In this document: piece by piece, positions 34,029 through 42,083 of the stretch | How the letters are laid out: every line of letters starts with the position of its first letter | Position numbering within the stretch: position 1 is the first letter of the stretch | Assembly (NCBI RefSeq): GCF_000701685.1 | Contig: NZ_JNJO01000001.1 | Coordinates: 62,001-126,000 of the forward strand | Direction: 5' to 3' | Source of the DNA: Gemella sanguinis ATCC 700632 | GTDB lineage: Bacteria > Bacillota > Bacilli > Staphylococcales > Gemellaceae | Length of the DNA stretch: 64,000 nt | Position numbers and translations under genes: made by a program | The notes under the pieces: model-generated | What the model was told of the DNA's origin: nothing | The model's input: only the letters and a program-made list of their open reading frames with translations | The model's database searches: none

Positions 34029-34814
34029 ATGGCAAATATGACAAAAGCATATCTTGAGCCACAAGAACTTTATGAATATACTAGTAAAAAAGGAGTTGCA
34101 AAAGCTACAGCTAATTTAAAATATATGCTAAGCTTAGGTTTTCTAGGTGGAGCTTTTATTTCGGTAGGATACCTTGCTTATATTAGAGTAGCGGGAACAA
34201 TGCCTCATGAATGGGGTGGCCTTGGAACTCTTTTAGGAGCAGCAGTTTTCCCAATAGGACTTATCTGTATTTTAGTTGGTGGTGGAGAATTGATTACTAG
34301 TAATATGATGGCAGTTACGTTAGCAGTGTTTGATAAGAAATTAAAACCAGCGTTATTATTGAAAAACTTAGTAATTATAACATTAGCTAACTTAGTAGGA
34401 GCAGTATTCGTAGCATACTGTTTAGGACATCTAACAGGACTTACAGAAGGGGTTGTCTTTGAAAAAACAGTTCACACTGCAGAAGCTAAAATTAATGCTA
34501 CTTTCTCTGAAATGATTTTTTCAGGAATAGGATGTAACTGGTTAGTAGGTATGGGAGCATGGTTAGCGTTTTGCGCAAAAGATGTGAGCGGGAAAATATT
34601 AGGAACATGGTTCCCAATTATGACATTTGTTGCTATTGGATTCCAGCACGTTGTTGCAAATATGTTTGTAATTCCAGCGGCTATGTTTGGTGGAGCTAAT
34701 ATAACATTTGCCCAATTTCTAAATAATATGGTAGGTGTATTCTTAGGTAACTACCTAGGTGGTGCTCTTTTAGTAGCAGGTCTTTATACACTTGCTTATA
34801 AAAAGAAAGATTAA
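34029..34814 (+). CDS. Formate/nitrite transporter family channel 1
   Basis: A 261-residue pentameric-channel subunit with six membrane helices. Family segments: SLGFLGGAFISVGYLAYIR, FPIGLICILVGGGELITSNMM, NLVGAVFVAYCLGHLTG, IGCNWLVGMGAWLAFCAKD and FVAIGFQHVVANMFVIPAAM, which includes the conserved pore His. FocA, NirC and FdhC cannot be separated by eye. A formate role is plausible for a fermenting coccus, though no pyruvate formate-lyase gene is near. A close paralogue follows at 35045. Both have their own promoters. Confidence 0.92.
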   Translation: MANMTKAYLEPQELYEYTSKKGVAKATANLKYMLSLGFLGGAFISVGYLAYIRVAGTMPHEWGGLGTLLGAAVFPIGLICILVGGGELITSNMMAVTLAVFDKKLKPALLLKNLVIITLANLVGAVFVAYCLGHLTGLTEGVVFEKTVHTAEAKINATFSEMIFSGIGCNWLVGMGAWLAFCAKDVSGKILGTWFPIMTFVAIGFQHVVANMFVIPAAMFGGANITFAQFLNNMVGVFLGNYLGGALLVAGLYTLAYKKKD

Positions 34815-34830
34815 AAAATAAGATTATAGA

Positions 34831-34866
34831 TAATCGTGAGTATTTGTCTGATACTCACGATTATTA
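34831..34866 (+). terminator. Hairpin after FNT channel 1
   Basis: 13-bp stem TAATCGTGAGTAT/ATACTCACGATTA (34831-34843, 34851-34863) with only a weak T tail. Confidence 0.6.
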
Positions 34867-34973
34867 ATGTTAGGAAATTTAATAATAGAAGATAATTTAT
34901 TTAATTAATATTTTTTTAACTAAGGAGATTTAGTTTATAATAGTGTTTATATTGTATATGTATATGATTTATA

Positions 34974-35002
34974 TTGAAAAAAAGAAGTTGTTATAGTATA
35001 AT
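34974..35002 (+). promoter_or_regulatory. Promoter of FNT channel 2
   Basis: TTGAAA (34974-34979), 17-bp spacer, TATAAT (34997-35002). Confidence 0.8.
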
Positions 35003-35044
35003 TTTTTCTAATAATAATTCAATAAAAATTAAGGAGAATTAACT

Positions 35045-35836
35045 ATGTCAAACACTGTAGAATCTAAAGCATATTTAGAGCCACCAGAAATATATGAATT
35101 AGCCTGTAAAAAAGGTGAGGCAAAAGCTAAAGCAAATCTTAAATATATGCTAAGTTTAGGCTTCTTAGGAGGAGCATTTATAGGAGTAGGATTTTTAGCA
35201 TTACTTCGTGTTTCTGGATCTATACCTAAAGAATTTGGTGGTATTGCATCATTACTTGGAGCATCTGTTTTCCCAATTGGTCTTATTTGTATTTTAGTAG
35301 GTGGAGGAGAACTAGTTACAGGTAATATGATGGCTGTAACGGTCGCATATTTAAATAAAAAAGTTAGTTTGAAATTATTAGCTAAAAACTTATTTATAAT
35401 AACTTTAGCAAACTTAGTCGGTTCATTGTTCGCTGCTTATTTCTTAGGTCATCTTACAGGTTTAACAGGAGGAGCTATTGCTGCGAAAACAATAGCTGCA
35501 GGAGAATCAAAAATATACTTATCATTTTGGCAAGTATTGTTCTCTGCAGTAGGGTGTAACTGGTTAGTAGGTATGGCAGTATGGTTAAATTTTTGCGCAA
35601 AAGATGTAGGTGGTAAAATGTTTGGTGTATGGTTCCCAATTATGACATTCGTTGCTATTGGATTCCAACACTTAGTTGCGAATATGTTTGCAATACCAGC
35701 TGCTATGCTAGAAGGTGCTAATATATCCGTATTACAATTTATTGAGAATATGGGAATTGTATTCTTAGGTAATTTTATTGGTGCAGTAACTTTAGTTGCA
35801 GGTCTTTACACACTTGCTTATAAAAAGAAAAATTAA
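35045..35836 (+). CDS. Formate/nitrite transporter family channel 2
   Basis: A 263-residue paralogue of the channel at 34029, with the same six-helix architecture and motifs (GGAFIGVGFLALLR, ILVGGGELVTGNMMAV, VGCNWLVGMAVWLNFCAKD, FVAIGFQHLVANMFAIPAAM, and the identical end GLYTLAYKKK). Differences concentrate in the loop near residues 145-165 and at the N-terminus. A tandem duplication with separate promoters suggests different conditions or substrates for the two pores. AAGGAG precedes the ATG. Confidence 0.92.
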   Translation: MSNTVESKAYLEPPEIYELACKKGEAKAKANLKYMLSLGFLGGAFIGVGFLALLRVSGSIPKEFGGIASLLGASVFPIGLICILVGGGELVTGNMMAVTVAYLNKKVSLKLLAKNLFIITLANLVGSLFAAYFLGHLTGLTGGAIAAKTIAAGESKIYLSFWQVLFSAVGCNWLVGMAVWLNFCAKDVGGKMFGVWFPIMTFVAIGFQHLVANMFAIPAAMLEGANISVLQFIENMGIVFLGNFIGAVTLVAGLYTLAYKKKN

Positions 35837-35840
35837 TTAA

Positions 35841-35873
35841 AAAAGCTTGAAGTATTTTTACTTCAAGCTTTTC
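35841..35873. terminator. Bidirectional terminator between FNT 2 and ilvE
   Basis: 14-bp inverted repeat AAAAGCTTGAAGTA/TACTTCAAGCTTTT (35841-35854, 35859-35872), with A-runs before and T-runs after. It can serve both converging genes. Confidence 0.85.
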
Positions 35874-35886
35874 TCTTTAGTATTTA

Positions 35887-36972
35887 TTAGTCTTCTACTT
35901 TTACAACCCAACCAAATTTATCTTCAACTTTACCAAGTTGGATACCAGTTAGTAAGTTGTAAAGTTTTTGAGTCCATTCACCTGGTTTATCATCTTTAAT
36001 GATCTCTAATTTTTTAGTACCATCGAATAATTCTCCTACAGGTGCAATTACAGCTGCAGTACCACATAAGAATACTTCTTCAAGTTTTCCATTATCGTAA
36101 GCTTCGTATACTTCTTCTAATGGAAGTTTTCTTTCTTCTACTTTTTCACCTAGTGATTTAAGTAATTCAATTACAGAAGCACGAGTAATACCTGGTAAGA
36201 TAGAACCATTTAACTCAGGAGTAACGAATGTTCCATCAATTTTGAAGAAGATATTCATTGCTCCACCTTCTTCAATATATTTTTGTTCAACTCCATCTAA
36301 CCATAGAGATTGAGAATATCCAAGTGCTTGAGCTTTTTTCTGACCTTTAAGAGATCCAGCGTAGTTACCAGCAGTTTTAGCAAATCCAAATCCACCACGA
36401 ACAGCACGAACATATTCATGCTCTACATAGATTTTATTTGGTTGTAATCCAGCTTTAAAGTAACTTCCAGAAGGAGATAGGATAATAAAGAATTTAACAA
36501 CATTATTTGGGTGAACTCCTAATGCTTCTTCAGCACCATATAAAAATGGTCTTACATATAATGAAGTACCTTCTGATTTAGGAATCCAGTCTTTATCGAT
36601 AGAAATTAATTTTTTAAGTGCAGCAAGTGCAAATTCTTCATCTAATTCAGGTAAAGCAATACGATCTGCTGATTTATTTAAACGTTTGAAGTTTTGTTCA
36701 GGTCTAAATAAAACTGCTTCTCCATTAGCATTGTATGCTTTCATACCTTCAAAAATACTTTGTGCATAGTGGAACACGTTAAGTGAAGGTGCTACTTCAA
36801 TAGGACCATAAGGAACAATACGAGGATCATACCATCCTTTTTCGCTAGTCCAATCCATAACAAACATATGGTCTGTAAATACTGTACCAAAACCTAATTT
36901 ATCGTCTGGTGTTTTTTCTTTTGGTGTTGATGTAAGTTCAACTCTGATATCGTTAACTGTTAATTTACTCAT
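35887..36972 (-). CDS. ilvE: Branched-chain amino acid aminotransferase
   Basis: A 361-residue PLP enzyme of fold type IV converting Leu, Ile and Val to and from their keto acids. It begins with the long N-terminal form (GFGTVFTDHMFVMDW). It contains SIFEGMKAY, LYVRPFLYGAEEALGVH, the Schiff-base Lys in GGFGFAKTAGNYAGSL, WLDGVEQKYIEEGGAMNIFF, and CGTAAVIAPVG. Promoter and a CodY-like box lie upstream, pointing to control by branched-chain amino acid supply. AAGGAGAT precedes the ATG. Confidence 0.95.
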   Translation of the reverse strand: MSKLTVNDIRVELTSTPKEKTPDDKLGFGTVFTDHMFVMDWTSEKGWYDPRIVPYGPIEVAPSLNVFHYAQSIFEGMKAYNANGEAVLFRPEQNFKRLNKSADRIALPELDEEFALAALKKLISIDKDWIPKSEGTSLYVRPFLYGAEEALGVHPNNVVKFFIILSPSGSYFKAGLQPNKIYVEHEYVRAVRGGFGFAKTAGNYAGSLKGQKKAQALGYSQSLWLDGVEQKYIEEGGAMNIFFKIDGTFVTPELNGSILPGITRASVIELLKSLGEKVEERKLPLEEVYEAYDNGKLEEVFLCGTAAVIAPVGELFDGTKKLEIIKDDKPGEWTQKLYNLLTGIQLGKVEDKFGWVVKVED

Positions 36973-37026
36973 TTTAAAATCTCCTTCGAATAATCTAATA
37001 GTTTTATATTTTTTACTATACAGTAC

Positions 37027-37055
37027 ATTATAATATTAATAAAAGTTTTTTTCAA
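37027..37055 (-). promoter_or_regulatory. ilvE promoter
   Basis: Minus strand: TTGAAA (37050-37055), 17-bp spacer, TATAAT (37027-37032). Confidence 0.82.
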
Positions 37056-37067
37056 TACTTTTAGTTA

Positions 37068-37082
37068 AATTTTCTGAAATTT
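37068..37082. promoter_or_regulatory. CodY-like box
   Basis: AATTTTCTGAAATTT matches the CodY consensus AATTTTCWGAAAATT at 14 of 15 positions. It lies 12 bp upstream of the ilvE -35, between ilvE and the divergent aminotransferase gene. Probably mediates repression or activation by branched-chain amino acids and GTP, if this genome has codY. Confidence 0.72.
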
Positions 37083-37156
37083 TATATCAAAAATCGGAAT
37101 ACTTCTTTGTATAATGTCTTGAAATAGTGAAATTAAGTACAATTAGAGTAAGTTCG

Positions 37157-37185
37157 TTGAAATAGTATTTTTAATTTAATATAAA
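37157..37185 (+). promoter_or_regulatory. Promoter of the class I aminotransferase operon
   Basis: TTGAAA (37157-37162), 17-bp spacer, TATAAA (37180-37185). A second possible -10 (TATAAT) lies at 37110-37115. Confidence 0.6.
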
Positions 37186-37235
37186 ATATGTTACAATTAT
37201 AAAAAGAAAATTTATATAGGAAGAAGGCATTAAGT

Positions 37236-38414
37236 ATGGAAATTAAGAAATCACTAGAAAATAAATTTAATACATCTTTAGCAAATTTAACAGGATCACC
37301 AATTCGTGAATTTGATAGATTTGCTTCTAGCATAGATGGTATTATAAAACTTACATTAGGGGAACCAGATTTTGATACTGCTGAGGAAATTAAAGATGCT
37401 GCAAAACGTGCATTAGATAATAATAGAACTCATTATTCAGTAAATAATGGAATTGAACCACTGCGTAGTGCATGGGCAAAAAATTTAAAAGATAGATATA
37501 ATTTAGATTATTCATCTGATGAAATAATTGTTACTATTGGAGCATCTGCAGCAATTGAACACTCTATTTCTGCAGTTACTAATGAAGGTGATAAAATTTT
37601 AGTAGTTACTCCATACTTTTCTGCATATGAAGGGGTAGGGATATTAAATAAATGTAATATTGAATTTATTGATACAGTAGATAGTGGGTTCAAATTACAA
37701 CCAGATGTCCTTGAAAAAGCTTTAGAAAAAAATAAAGATACAAAAGCAATTTTAATAAATTATCCAAATAATCCAAGTGGTGTATCATACACTAGAGATG
37801 AAGTGAAAGCTATTGCTGATGTATTAGCTAAATATGATATTTTTGTAATTAGTGATGAAATCTATGGAGATATTACATATAATTATAAGCATACTTCATT
37901 AGCTGAATTTATTCCGGAACAAACTATCCTAATAAGTGGATTATCAAAATCACATGCTATGACAGGGTGGAGAGTAGGATTTATCGCTGCACCACAAGCA
38001 ATGATTAGAAAAATTGGAGTATTCCACTTGTTTACAGTTTCTGGAGCTGCTACATTTATTCAAGATGCTGCGGTAATTGCATTATCGGATGAAAATGTAG
38101 ACAAGTATAATAATTATATGATTGAAACATATAGAGAAAGAAAAGATTATATGGTACCTAGATTAAGAGAATTAGGTTTTGAAATACCAGAGATTGACGG
38201 GGCATTTTATATCTTTGCCAAAATCCCTGCAAAATATCAACATCTAGGAGCTATGGAATTTTGTAAATTATTAGCTAAAGAAGCACGCGTAGGAGTTATT
38301 CCAGGTACTGCTTTTGGTAAAGCTTATGACAATTATTTTAGAATTAGTTATGCAACAAGCATAGAAAATATAAAAGAAGCTGTAGAAAGAATATCGCAGT
38401 TTATAAATAAATAG
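37236..38414 (+). CDS. Class I/II pyridoxal-phosphate aminotransferase
   Basis: A 392-residue fold type I aminotransferase. It has IKLTLGEPDFDT, NRTHYSVNNGIEPLR, TIGASAAIEHSISAV, the substrate/cofactor segment LINYPNNPSGVSY, the Asp-Tyr pair in VISDEIYGDITY and the Schiff-base Lys in LISGLSKSHAMTGWRVGF. It is closest to the PatA / aspartate or N-acetyl-diaminopimelate aminotransferase type, with the exact substrate open. It is divergent from ilvE across a CodY-like site and followed 12 nt later by tmk. Confidence 0.9.
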   Translation: MEIKKSLENKFNTSLANLTGSPIREFDRFASSIDGIIKLTLGEPDFDTAEEIKDAAKRALDNNRTHYSVNNGIEPLRSAWAKNLKDRYNLDYSSDEIIVTIGASAAIEHSISAVTNEGDKILVVTPYFSAYEGVGILNKCNIEFIDTVDSGFKLQPDVLEKALEKNKDTKAILINYPNNPSGVSYTRDEVKAIADVLAKYDIFVISDEIYGDITYNYKHTSLAEFIPEQTILISGLSKSHAMTGWRVGFIAAPQAMIRKIGVFHLFTVSGAATFIQDAAVIALSDENVDKYNNYMIETYRERKDYMVPRLRELGFEIPEIDGAFYIFAKIPAKYQHLGAMEFCKLLAKEARVGVIPGTAFGKAYDNYFRISYATSIENIKEAVERISQFINK

Positions 38415-38426
38415 AAAGGTTATTTT

Positions 38427-39053
38427 ATGAGAGGAAAATTCATAACTGTAGAGGGGTCTGACGGTTCAGGGAAAACGACTTTTATAAACTTTTTAACACA
38501 ATATTTAAAGGATAAAGGATATAAAGTTATAACTACACGTGAACCAGGAGGAACAGAATTTAGTGAAAAAGTAAGAGAGTTACTTTTTGATAAAACTTAT
38601 GAAATAGATGCTAAAACTGAAAGTTTATTATTTTGTGTAAGTCGAAGAGATCATATAATAAAAAAAATTATTCCTTATGTTGAAGATGGCTATATTGTAA
38701 TTTGTGATAGATTTGTTGATAGTTCAATTGCATATCAATCTTATGGAAGAGGATTAAGTAAACAAGATATTATTGATATTAATAAATACGCTACAGATGG
38801 ATTAGAACCAGATTTAACATTATATTTTAAAGTCGATGTAGAAGTTGGTTTAAGTCGAACAAAAGGTAGAGATGAAAATAATAGAATGGACCAAGAAGAT
38901 TTAAGTTTCTATAAGAGCGTGAAACATGGTTATGATGAACTTTCTGAAGAATATAGTAATCGAATAAAAGTAGTTGATGCTAATCAAACATATGAAAATG
39001 TAGAAAAAGATGCACTTGAAATAGTGGAAGGATTTTTAAAAAATGAACTTTAG
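38427..39053 (+). CDS. tmk: Thymidylate kinase
   Basis: A 208-residue dTMP kinase. P-loop VEGSDGSGKTTF, then TTREPGGTEFSEKVRELLF (DR-type lid partner), ICDRFVDSSIAYQSYGRGL, and the lid region LSRTKGRDENNRMDQED. Complete. Its 3' end overlaps holB by 11 nt, and it begins the tmk-holB-yabB-yazA-rsmI block common to Firmicutes. Confidence 0.96.
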   Translation: MRGKFITVEGSDGSGKTTFINFLTQYLKDKGYKVITTREPGGTEFSEKVRELLFDKTYEIDAKTESLLFCVSRRDHIIKKIIPYVEDGYIVICDRFVDSSIAYQSYGRGLSKQDIIDINKYATDGLEPDLTLYFKVDVEVGLSRTKGRDENNRMDQEDLSFYKSVKHGYDELSEEYSNRIKVVDANQTYENVEKDALEIVEGFLKNEL

Positions 39054-39882
39054 TAAAGATAGTATTGCGATAAAATCTTTAACAAATGCATTAAAAACAA
39101 ATAAACTATCCCATGCTTACCTAATGGTAGGCGAGGATAGTTTATATTGTGATGAATTCATTTTGCAATTTGTTAAATCTATTTTTTGTTTAGAAAATAA
39201 TGATAAAGAATTCTACAACTGTGGAGAATGTAAAGCTTGTCAAAGTATAGAGCATAATAACTATGTTGATTTTTATATTATAGAAAGTGAGACTTCTATA
39301 AAAAAAGAAGAGATTCAAAACTTAAAATCAGAACTTAGCGTTAAATCTTTCTATGGTAGAAAGATTTATTGGATAAAAGGTATTGAAAAAATGACAGAAC
39401 AAGCTTCAAATAGCTTGCTAAAATTTTTAGAAGAGCCAGAAGATGATATTATAGCTATTCTAAGTTGTAAAAATATTAGTGCTGTACTGCCAACAATAAT
39501 ATCACGTTGCCAACAAGTTAAATTAATAGGTAGTAGTGAAGAAATTACCGAGGAAATTGATGAGAATTTATTAGAATATCATAATGAATTTTTAAAAAGA
39601 TTTTCTAGAAAACCGCATCTTGCCAATATATATTTATTAGAAAAATTAAAGACTAAAGAAGATATTTTATCATACTTTATATTACTAAATAAAAAAATTA
39701 CTCTAAGTTACTTATCTAAAGATAAATTCAAAGATGTAAAAAATATTAGTTCGGTACAAGAAAAAGTATTACTTGCGATAAATGATATTAAAGGTAATGT
39801 TTCGGCAGTCCTTGTGTTAGAAAAATTCCTCTTTTCTGTTGTGTTAGATAATAATAGTTTAGAATTTTTAAAAGAGGGTTAA
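39043..39882 (+). CDS. holB: DNA polymerase III delta' subunit
   Basis: A 279-residue clamp-loader subunit. N-terminal KLSHAYLMVGEDS, a zinc-type cluster CGECKACQSIEHNNYVDF, IKKEEIQNLKSELSVKSFYGRKIYWI, and the AAA+ SNSLLKFLEEPEDD ... TIISRCQQVKL segment. There is no Walker A GKT, as expected for delta'. It overlaps tmk and is followed after 1 nt by a methyltransferase gene. Confidence 0.92.
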   Translation: MNFSKDSIAIKSLTNALKTNKLSHAYLMVGEDSLYCDEFILQFVKSIFCLENNDKEFYNCGECKACQSIEHNNYVDFYIIESETSIKKEEIQNLKSELSVKSFYGRKIYWIKGIEKMTEQASNSLLKFLEEPEDDIIAILSCKNISAVLPTIISRCQQVKLIGSSEEITEEIDENLLEYHNEFLKRFSRKPHLANIYLLEKLKTKEDILSYFILLNKKITLSYLSKDKFKDVKNISSVQEKVLLAINDIKGNVSAVLVLEKFLFSVVLDNNSLEFLKEG

Positions 39883-39883
39883 T

Positions 39884-40618
39884 ATGAATGAAGATTTAAG
39901 AATAGATACAGTATCAAAAAATTATAAAATACTTCAAAAAAAAGATCACTATAGTATGTCAACAGACTCATTTTTATTACCATATTTTGCAAATGTGCCA
40001 CTTAGTCCTAAGAAGAATATAATAGAATTATGTAGCGGAAATGGTGGGATCTCTATTATCTTACGTGAAAGAAGTGGAGCTCAAATTAGTATGTTGGAGA
40101 TACAAGAAGACTTAGTTGAATTAACTAAAAAAAGCCTAGAGTTAAATGATATCGCTGATAATATTGATGTGAAATGTGGAGATATAAAAGAAGTGAAAAA
40201 CTATTATAAACCTTCATCATATGATTATGTAATATGTAATCCACCATATTTTCCAGTAGAAAATATGCCAAATCAGCGTGAAAAAAATAATCATAATATT
40301 TCACGTCATGAAATATTATGTAATCTTAGTGATGTTATTAAATCTATTAAGTACTTATTAAAACAAAATGGAAAATTCTCTTTAGTTCATAGAACCTATC
40401 GTATATCTGATATAATATCAGAATGTGAAAAAAATGGACTTGCAATAAAGAGAATACGCTTTGTGTATAGTAATAAAGCTAGTGAAAATAGTAAGATTGT
40501 TTTAGTAGAAGGAAGTATTTCAAAAGTAAGTGATATTAAAGTAGAACAGCCATTTTATATTTATAATGAAGATGGTAGTTATACTAAAGAGATGGAAAGG
40601 GTATATGGAATTGACTAA
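39884..40618 (+). CDS. tRNA1(Val) adenine-N6-methyltransferase-like protein
   Basis: A 244-residue SAM-dependent methyltransferase of the YabB/TrmN6 group, which methylates A37 of tRNA-Val. It has the SAM-binding strand [16 protein letters not shown], acidic loop [21 protein letters not shown], and the N6-adenine motif [12 protein letters not shown] (NPPY). It sits in the conserved order before the GIY-YIG gene, overlapping it by 14 nt. Confidence 0.92.
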   Translation: MNEDLRIDTVSKNYKILQKKDHYSMSTDSFLLPYFANVPLSPKKNIIELCSGNGGISIILRERSGAQISMLEIQEDLVELTKKSLELNDIADNIDVKCGDIKEVKNYYKPSSYDYVICNPPYFPVENMPNQREKNNHNISRHEILCNLSDVIKSIKYLLKQNGKFSLVHRTYRISDIISECEKNGLAIKRIRFVYSNKASENSKIVLVEGSISKVSDIKVEQPFYIYNEDGSYTKEMERVYGID

Positions 40619-40919
40619 TAGTTATATGTATGTTGTAAAATGTATAGATAATACACTTTATACAGGGTATACAACAGACTTAGTAAGAAGAATTAAAGCG
40701 CACAATAATAAAAAAGGTGCTAAGTATACTCGAGTACGAGTACCTGTATCGCTGGTTTATTATGAAGAATTTATATCAAAAAGTGAAGCGACGAAAGCAG
40801 AGAGTGCATTTAAAAAGTTCACTCGTCTGCAAAAAGAGCAATATATAAAAGAAAAATTAAAAGATGACAAAAAAGATAAAATTAAAGAATTAAATAAAAA
40901 AATAAAGGAGAAAAAGTAA
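40605..40919 (+). CDS. GIY-YIG nuclease-fold protein (YazA/UPF0213)
   Basis: A 104-residue single-domain GIY-YIG protein. It has [28 protein letters not shown], the Arg-bearing helix, [19 protein letters not shown] and a very basic C-terminus. Activity of this family is poorly known. A longer frame starts at 40566, but the ATG at 40605 has GAAAGG upstream and gives the family N-terminus. Its last base overlaps the rsmI start. Confidence 0.9.
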   Translation: MELTNSYMYVVKCIDNTLYTGYTTDLVRRIKAHNNKKGAKYTRVRVPVSLVYYEEFISKSEATKAESAFKKFTRLQKEQYIKEKLKDDKKDKIKELNKKIKEKK

Positions 40920-41749
40920 TGTTATATTTAGTAGCTACTCCTATAGGAAACTTAGAGGATATTACATTAAGAGCATTAAAAATATTAAAAAATGCTGATA
41001 TAATAGCTTGTGAAGATACTAGAAATACACAAAAGTTATTAAATCATTATGAAATAACTGGAAAAAAATTAATAAGTTATCATGAACATAATGAAGATAA
41101 GATGAGTGATAAAATAATTGAATATCTACAGGAAAATCTAGAAGTAGCACTTGTTACTGATGCAGGAATGCCATGTATTTCTGATCCAGGATATACACTA
41201 GTAAGAAAGATAAAAGAACAAGGATTATCAGTAACAGCATTACCAGGAGCAAATGCGGGATTAACAGCATTAGTTTCAAGTGGTATAGAGTCATATAACT
41301 ATACTTTTTATGGATTCTTACCAAGAAAATCAAAAGATTTAAAACAAAAGCTAGAATTTATTTTAAAAGAAAAAACTACTAGTATTATTTATGAATCTCC
41401 ACATAGAATTAAAAATCTAGTAACAGAAATAACAAAAATTGAACCAACACGTGAAATTTCTGTAGCTCGTGAAATAACAAAAATGTTTGAGCAAATAGAA
41501 ACACAATCAGCTGAAAATATATTAGATAGACTAGGTGAGGATATTAAAGAAAAAGGTGAATTTGTTGTTATAATCTCACCAAACAAAGTAGAAGAAGATA
41601 AAGAAATAAATCTAGAAGACATAGTAGAGATTATTTATAATAAAGTGCAAAATGGTGAAAAAAAATCTGAGGCGATAAAAAATACTGCAAAAGAATTTGG
41701 AATAAATAAAAAAGAGGTTTATAGTTTATATCATGAAAAGTATGACTAG
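40919..41749 (+). CDS. rsmI: 16S rRNA (cytidine1402-2'-O)-methyltransferase
   Basis: A 276-residue tetrapyrrole-methylase-fold RNA methyltransferase acting at C1402 in the decoding centre. It has LYLVATPIGNLEDITLRAL, IACEDTRNTQKLL, YHEHNE, VTDAGMPCISDPGYTLV, and FYGFLPRKSKD. Normal length. Preceded by AAAGGAG, with the next small gene overlapping its 3' end by 17 nt. Confidence 0.95.
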   Translation: MLYLVATPIGNLEDITLRALKILKNADIIACEDTRNTQKLLNHYEITGKKLISYHEHNEDKMSDKIIEYLQENLEVALVTDAGMPCISDPGYTLVRKIKEQGLSVTALPGANAGLTALVSSGIESYNYTFYGFLPRKSKDLKQKLEFILKEKTTSIIYESPHRIKNLVTEITKIEPTREISVAREITKMFEQIETQSAENILDRLGEDIKEKGEFVVIISPNKVEEDKEINLEDIVEIIYNKVQNGEKKSEAIKNTAKEFGINKKEVYSLYHEKYD

Positions 41750-42059
41750 TTTATTTATTGTAAATGCACTTATTATAATATTTTTAATTCTTTCACTATG
41801 GTATAAAATTTCACTTATACCATTATTTATCTTATTACCAGTTAATATTTTACTAATATATATAAAAAGTACTGCTCTTGATAAAAATGAACAAAAGAAA
41901 AAAATAATGCTTCATAAAGTAAAAAATTCATTATCAGTTATTATGGGTTACTCAGAAGCTCATTCAGATGAATTAATAACTAAAGAAGAATTTGATAAAC
42001 ATGTAAATGAAGAAATCGAAGAAATAGTAAATATAATAAAAGATGAGATATACAAGTAA
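41733..42059 (+). CDS. Small membrane protein with histidine-kinase-like H-box
   Basis: 108 residues. Two membrane helices (about 4-22 and 27-44) are followed by a cytosolic helix containing MLHKVKNSLSVIMGYSEAHSD. Residues H61-K-V-K-N-S-L-S-V-I-M-G-Y resemble the H-box of sensor kinases (HELKNPLTxIxGY). A second acidic helix follows and could complete a two-helix DHp hairpin. There is no ATPase domain and no response regulator nearby. It may be a phosphoacceptor or dimerising fragment, or just a look-alike. It overlaps rsmI by 17 nt. A second ATG lies 9 bases later. Confidence 0.65.
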   Translation: MKSMTSLFIVNALIIIFLILSLWYKISLIPLFILLPVNILLIYIKSTALDKNEQKKKIMLHKVKNSLSVIMGYSEAHSDELITKEEFDKHVNEEIEEIVNIIKDEIYK

Positions 42060-42078
42060 GTATAACTCATCTTTTTGT
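42038..42078. terminator. Bidirectional terminator between converging operons
   Basis: AAAAGATGAG (42038-42047) pairs with CTCATCTTTT (42066-42075). It overlaps the end of the small membrane-protein gene and precedes trkH in the opposite direction. Confidence 0.72.
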
Positions 42079-42083
42079 ATTAT

